A stretch of DNA of 18,801 nt from Neisseriaceae bacterium (GTDB lineage Bacteria; Pseudomonadota; Gammaproteobacteria; Burkholderiales; Neisseriaceae): NCBI GenBank assembly GCA_030151665.1, contig JASLDB010000113.1, positions 1 to 18,801 of the forward strand, in the 5' to 3' direction. This document shows positions 15,914 to 18,801 of this stretch, one piece after another. The notes below the pieces were generated by a model, which worked only from the letters and a program-made list of their open reading frames with translations, had not been told where the DNA came from and made no database searches. Each line of letters opens with the position of its first letter. Position 1 is the stretch's first letter. The translations under genes and the position numbers were made by a program.

Positions 15914-16393
15914 ATGAAAGGTGATCGCTTGGTTTTACAAGCCTTAAATAAAAATTTAAGCATTTACTTAACCTCAATTAACCAGTATTTCTTGCATGCT
16001 CGTATTCATAAAAACTGGGGTTTTAGTGCATTGGGTAAAAAAGTTTATCATCAGTCAATTGATGACATGAAAAGTGCAGACAAAATCATTGAGCGCATTT
16101 TATTGTTAGATGGTTTGCCAAATTTACAAGATTTGGGCAAATTACTGATTGGTGAAAATGCCATAGAAGCCATTGAATGTGATTTTCGTTTGGAAAGTAG
16201 CAAACACGATACATTGATTGAAGCCATTCGTACTGCCGAGGAGCATCAAGATTATGTGACACGTGATTTGTTACAAGCATTAAAAGATGAAAATGAAGAA
16301 TACGGTGATTGGTTAGAAACCCAGTTAGAATTGATTAAAGACATGGGTGAACAAAACTACTTGCAAAATGCCGTTGACAATATTGGTGAATAA
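15914..16393 (+). CDS. bfr: Bacterioferritin, haem-binding-type subunit (ferroxidase ligands lost)
   Basis: This is the second subunit of the pair, 159 residues, with bacterioferritin features: MKGD start, INQYFLHARIHKNWG, IERILLLDGLPNLQDLGKL, and the MGEQNYLQNA end. Met52, the axial haem ligand, is present. In contrast the ferroxidase positions are altered: Glu18 is Tyr, Glu51 is Asp, His54 is Ser and His130 is Tyr; Glu94 is kept. So it can probably bind haem between two like subunits but not oxidise iron itself. The start has a near-perfect AAGGAGG ribosome site, stronger than that of the first subunit. Haem in Bfr receives electrons from Bfd for iron release, which fits the bfd gene just downstream. 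Confidence 0.92.
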   Translation: MKGDRLVLQALNKNLSIYLTSINQYFLHARIHKNWGFSALGKKVYHQSIDDMKSADKIIERILLLDGLPNLQDLGKLLIGENAIEAIECDFRLESSKHDTLIEAIRTAEEHQDYVTRDLLQALKDENEEYGDWLETQLELIKDMGEQNYLQNAVDNIGE

Positions 16394-16403
16394 TATTTCA
16401 AAT

Positions 16404-16436
16404 AAAAAGCCCTCTATGGTTCATAGAGGGCTTTTT
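16404..16436 (+). terminator. Rho-independent terminator of the bfr pair
   Basis: The arms AAAAAGCCCTCTATG (16404-16418) and CATAGAGGGCTTTTT (16422-16436) form a 15-bp perfect stem with a 3-base loop, starting 11 bases after the stop codon. It also works on the minus strand. Confidence 0.93.
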
Positions 16437-16465
16437 GTTGCTTATCAATCAAAGAATAGCAACTA

Positions 16466-16523
16466 GGTCAGCCATGACCTTAAAAAAGCCATTGCATGGC
16501 AAATAATGACATTTAATGACATT
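16466..16523. repeat. Small hairpins and a tandem 10-base repeat between bfr and bfd
   Basis: In the 214-base gap between the two terminators there is GGTCA-GCCA-TGACC (16466-16479), then GCCAT-TGC-ATGGC (16488-16500), then two head-to-tail copies of TAATGACATT (16504-16523). There is no coding frame of note. The meaning is unknown: an operator, a replication-type iteron or chance. Confidence 0.4.
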
Positions 16524-16650
16524 GTTTATTCTTGATAAAATGATTTATTTGAAAATGAAATGGTCTAGAATTTATATTCTACATAACCGCTAATCATTTT
16601 ATTGGGGAGGTTAAATTTTATTTTTGTGTAAATGGTTTGGCATTGTTCTT

Positions 16651-16694
16651 TCCCATAAAAAATACCGCCACTTTAGGCGGTATTTTTTATGGGA
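16651..16694. terminator. Long palindromic terminator of bfd
   Basis: The arms at 16651-16669 and 16676-16694 are a perfect 19-base inverted repeat with an ACTTTA loop. The inner part is CCGCC/GGCGG and the outer part is A/T-rich, giving T-runs in both directions. It starts 4 bases after the bfd stop and is the last feature before the bfr side. Confidence 0.9.
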
Positions 16695-16698
16695 ATTT

Positions 16699-16902
16699 TT
16701 ATTTAACAGGTGTGATGGTAATGCTTTGCACACTGTTTTCTTGGGTGGCTCCTAAGTAAGAAGAAGCAATATCAGCACAACAGCCACAACAAGTGGCGAC
16801 GCCTAGCTGTGATTGTAAATCGGTCAGGGTGCTTGCACTGCCTGAGGCGATGGTTTCCTTGATTTGGCGTTCTGTAATAGCATTGCAAATGCATACATAC
16901 AT
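16699..16902 (-). CDS. bfd: Bacterioferritin-associated ferredoxin Bfd
   Basis: Bfd is a small [2Fe-2S] protein that docks at the bacterioferritin haem and passes electrons to the ferric core so that iron can be released. The 67-residue protein starts MYVCICNAIT and has Cys4, Cys6, Cys38 and Cys41, the four cluster ligands, in the order CxC then CxxC. Two further cysteines (39 and 42) make the second motif CCGCC, a known variant. I chose the ATG at 16902, preceded by AAGGA at good distance, over the longer frame from 16923. It is convergent to the bfr pair and has a Fur-like box upstream. Confidence 0.9.
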   Translation of the reverse strand: MYVCICNAITERQIKETIASGSASTLTDLQSQLGVATCCGCCADIASSYLGATQENSVQSITITPVK

Positions 16903-16938
16903 AGTGGTGTCCTTGTTTCTCAATAAGTATGTTAATCA

Positions 16939-16958
16939 AGTGAGAATAGTTATTATTT
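16939..16958. promoter_or_regulatory. Fur-box-like sequence upstream of bfd
   Basis: AGTGAGAATAGTTATTATTT at 16939-16958 contains GAGAAT-A-GTTATT, close to the Fur hexamer repeat pattern. It lies 37 bases upstream of the bfd start codon, and a plus-strand TATAAT at 16962-16967 borders it. Low-iron induction of bfd is the usual pattern in other bacteria; here it is inferred. Confidence 0.5.
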
Positions 16959-17097
16959 GCTTATAATAGTGATTTTTATTTGAAATAGCAAGTCCTATTT
17001 TGGTAAGTTTGTGGTAAGTCGATAAAAAAGTCATTGGTGGTTTGCTATTGGGGTAGAGTGTGTTGCTTAGCGTCAAGCAGACGTAGGAAATAAGCGA

Positions 17098-17226
17098 ATG
17101 GTGATGAGTGTGGTAGAAAAAACAGTTTGTGGCACATTTGCTACGTTAAAATTGATTAATCATTGTCTAAGTGAATGTTTGTTGTTTTTGCATGGGTTGT
17201 TTTTTATTTTTTATTATTATAAATAA
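17098..17226 (+). CDS. Possible small ORF, 42 residues, hydrophobic C-terminus
   Basis: A short frame starts with ATG at 17098, preceded by AGGAAA at a suitable distance (17085-17090). It encodes a basic, Cys-containing N-terminus and a strongly hydrophobic end (LLFLHGLFFIFYYYK). It lies divergent to bfd, downstream of the TATAAT and Fur-like sequence. I recognise no family, and the hydrophobic tail could be a chance product of T-rich DNA. Confidence 0.2.
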   Translation: MVMSVVEKTVCGTFATLKLINHCLSECLLFLHGLFFIFYYYK

Positions 17227-17358
17227 TGCGTTATATTTTCATTAATATGCAATGTCTAGGTTAATGACTCCAAAGAATATTAGGGGTTTTGAGGTGAATT
17301 TGTGCTAAAACATGAACCAAATTTAACAAAATGACACTCAGTATGCAGCAGTGGCAAT

Positions 17359-17387
17359 TTGACACTACAGGAAAGATTGCATAGACT
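17359..17387 (+). promoter_or_regulatory. Putative sigma-70 promoter upstream of the structured element
   Basis: A perfect TTGACA at 17359-17364 is followed after 17 bases by TAGACT (17382-17387), which matches 4 of 6 bases of the -10 consensus. Transcription would start near 17394 and run through the hairpins at 17413-17581 towards mgtE. Two more TTGACA words, at 17599 and 17646, lack a good -10. Confidence 0.4.
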
Positions 17388-17412
17388 GGCCACGTTTTTA
17401 TTAATGCGGAGA

Positions 17413-17581
17413 CCACAAACGTGGGCACAGTATCCAGTGACAGTTGTTGGTTGTTATCTCAAACAACCTTTTGCCTTTGGAACTAACGTACGCATTTTTC
17501 AATGTGAGTCGTTAGCCTTTTCAAAGGGTGAAGCGGCTCAGTCTTATTTTCGCTTCGAACATTTTGTCCTTCTTTTGTCAC
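17413..17581 (+). ncRNA. Candidate structured RNA (5' leader of mgtE or free RNA)
   Basis: Several perfect inverted repeats follow one another. CCAC/GTGG is at 17413-17424. A closing stem GTGACA (17437-17442) with TGTCAC (17576-17581) encloses three arms: GGTTGTT/AACAACC (17449-17468); a stepped arm CCTTTG...CAAAGG (17474-17479, 17522-17527) with inner CTAACG/CGTTAG (17483-17488, 17510-17515) and CATT/AATG at its tip; and GAAGCG/CGCTTC (17530-17556). It follows a possible promoter and precedes mgtE by 170 bases. It does not look like the M-box (ykoK) as I remember it. The 75-residue frame through it starts at TTG, lacks a ribosome site and has no family I recognise. The rest of 16959-17751 is AT-rich and I see nothing else in it. 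Confidence 0.4.
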
Positions 17582-17751
17582 AGTGAGTCTTTATACTGTT
17601 GACAATGGATTCATCGGTTTTCAATACAACTGATTGATTGGCATGTTGACATGTTGGCCAAGGCTTTCTTGCGCCCATGGATTCTCATCGCCGATTAATG
17701 AGTCATATTGTAAGCCAGCTTACGTTTATCTCAACTATTTTGGGGAACGTT

Positions 17752-18801
17752 ATGACCTTATTGAAGCTACAAGAATTGCGCTTTGCAGTTCGCACCTTAT
17801 TACTATCACATGATTTAGCCACTTTTGAGTGCATTATCAAGCAATCACGTGCCATTGATTTGGCAGAAACCTTGGCAGAATGGCCAGCATCTGAAGTTGC
17901 CATGTTATTGAAACTGCTATCTGGTGAAATGTTGGCACCTTTGTTTGAAGAATTTAACACTGAGTATCAGGATGATTTGGTTTTGCATTTTGGGCCTGAT
18001 GACTTGTTGAAATTATTGCGCTATTTGCCTTCTGATGAACGTGTGGCAATTTTTATTCGCATGCGCCAAGAAGACAGAACCAGTTTATTGCCAATTTTGG
18101 CACAAGCTGAGCGTGAAGAAATTTTGATGTTAGCCGCTTATCCAGATGGCACGGTGGGCAGCATGACAAGTGCAGATTATGTGCATGTTGGCCACAAAGC
18201 AACAGTTGCCGAAGCGTGGGTGGAAATCCAAAAAGGTGCCAACAGCAAAGAAGCCTTGTCGATTATTTATGTGACTGATCAGCATCGACATTTATTGGGT
18301 GTGGTGACATTGCAAGACTTGCTATTGTCTAAAAATGATGAGTTGGTTGAGAATATTATGTGTACCGACATGGTGCAAATCAATGCCAATGCTGAAGACA
18401 AGGAAGCTGTATTGCTGATTGAGCGTTATAACTTGGACGCATTGCCTGTGGTGGATGAGGAACAAAGACTGCTTGGCATCGTGACAGTAGATGATGCGAT
18501 GGAACACATGAAAGATGCCGCTGCCGATATTATTTCACGCATGGGTGGCAGTGGGGCGATGTCAGGTCCTGAGTTGGATTATCGAGAGTCTGGCTTTTTA
18601 CGCATGTTTTCTGTGCGTGGCTTTTGGCTGGCGATTTTGACTTTGTTTGGTATTGTCACCAGTAACTTTGTGGCAGAGCAAGAAGAGTTGTTAGAACAAA
18701 TGATTATTCTGGCGGCTTTTTTGGCACCAATTGTAGACATGGGCGGTAATACTGGTAGCCAGTCAGCTACTTTGGTGATTCGTTCCATGGCTTTGGGTGA
18801 A
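17752..18801 (+). CDS. mgtE: Magnesium transporter MgtE (cut by right edge)
   Basis: MgtE is a homodimeric Mg2+ channel of the inner membrane, gated by Mg2+ bound in its cytosolic domains. The 350 visible residues follow the family order. An N-terminal superhelical domain (about 1-135) includes LRYLPSDERVAIFIRM. Two CBS domains follow (about 138-200 and 201-262), each ending in a GVVTLQDLL or GIVTVDDAM motif. After the plug helix come TM1 (about 290-308) and the start of TM2-TM3 with MGGNTGSQSATLVIRSMALGE truncated at the edge; the GNTGSQ motif is typical of the pore region. The start ATG follows GGGGAA. The open frame runs to the window edge with no stop, so about 100 residues are missing. 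The leader may carry the structured element described separately. Confidence 0.93.
   Translation, partial: MTLLKLQELRFAVRTLLLSHDLATFECIIKQSRAIDLAETLAEWPASEVAMLLKLLSGEMLAPLFEEFNTEYQDDLVLHFGPDDLLKLLRYLPSDERVAIFIRMRQEDRTSLLPILAQAEREEILMLAAYPDGTVGSMTSADYVHVGHKATVAEAWVEIQKGANSKEALSIIYVTDQHRHLLGVVTLQDLLLSKNDELVENIMCTDMVQINANAEDKEAVLLIERYNLDALPVVDEEQRLLGIVTVDDAMEHMKDAAADIISRMGGSGAMSGPELDYRESGFLRMFSVRGFWLAILTLFGIVTSNFVAEQEELLEQMIILAAFLAPIVDMGGNTGSQSATLVIRSMALGE

Noticed and set aside
17474..17527. attC (integron cassette) site suggested by CTAACG...CGTTAG
   Set aside because: The right end reads GTTAGCC and does not fit GTTRRRY, and there are no cassettes or an integrase nearby.
17413..17581. M-box (ykoK) Mg2+ riboswitch, or tRNA because of TTCGAAC at 17554-17560
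   Set aside because: The conserved M-box core is not present as I recall it, and no acceptor, D or anticodon arms of a tRNA can be placed around TTCGAAC.
17359..17586. 75-residue plus-strand frame upstream of mgtE
   Set aside because: TTG start inside a likely -35 box, no ribosome site, no recognisable family; the inverted repeats explain the sequence better.

Overview
The window comes from an AT-rich proteobacterium. The best guess is Gammaproteobacteria, because pepA-holC lies divergent from lptF-lptG as in enterics. A betaproteobacterium such as a Neisseria relative is not excluded, since paired bacterioferritins occur there too. I noticed no Neisseria (GCCGTCTGAA) or Pasteurellaceae (AAGTGCGGT) uptake words, so I do not name a genus.

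Layout. (1) 1-4518, plus strand: the distal part of a C-P lyase phosphonate operon, phnJ (cut by the left edge)-K-L-M-N-P. The genes overlap or nearly touch, and there is no phnO. (2) 4519-4830: a bidirectional terminator and a large inverted repeat. (3) 4831-6994, minus strand: two overlapping genes that look like the two halves of a 'fused MFS/spermidine synthase' membrane protein; the synthase half lacks the usual catalytic Asp motif. (4) 7112-9708, plus strand: a phosphoethanolamine-transferase-type inner-membrane enzyme, then a CobW/YjiA-family metal-handling GTPase. (5) 9753-11929, minus strand: lptG and lptF, the permease pair of the LPS exporter. (6) 12181-14077, plus strand: pepA and holC; valS, which follows holC in E. 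coli, is absent here. (7) 14458-15315: a PhzF-family enzyme. (8) 15438-16902: an iron-storage cluster of two bacterioferritin subunits and, convergent to them, a bacterioferritin-associated ferredoxin, with Fur-box-like sequences upstream of both units. (9) 16903-17751: a long non-coding stretch that contains a possible promoter followed by a nested, multi-hairpin fold. (10) 17752-end: mgtE, a Mg2+ channel, cut by the right edge.

How it fits together. Phn proteins break the C-P bond of phosphonates and recycle the ribose phosphate product. LptF/G and the phosphoethanolamine transferase concern the outer envelope. The Bfr pair divides the work: the first subunit keeps the ferroxidase ligands and lacks the haem Met, and the second keeps the haem Met and has lost most ferroxidase ligands. 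Bfd would reduce the core to release iron, and Fur would coordinate storage and release.

Most of the window is ordinary, well-conserved metabolism. The parts most worth a second look are the structured element upstream of mgtE, the split MFS/spermidine-synthase pair with a degenerate active site, and the large hairpin after phnP.
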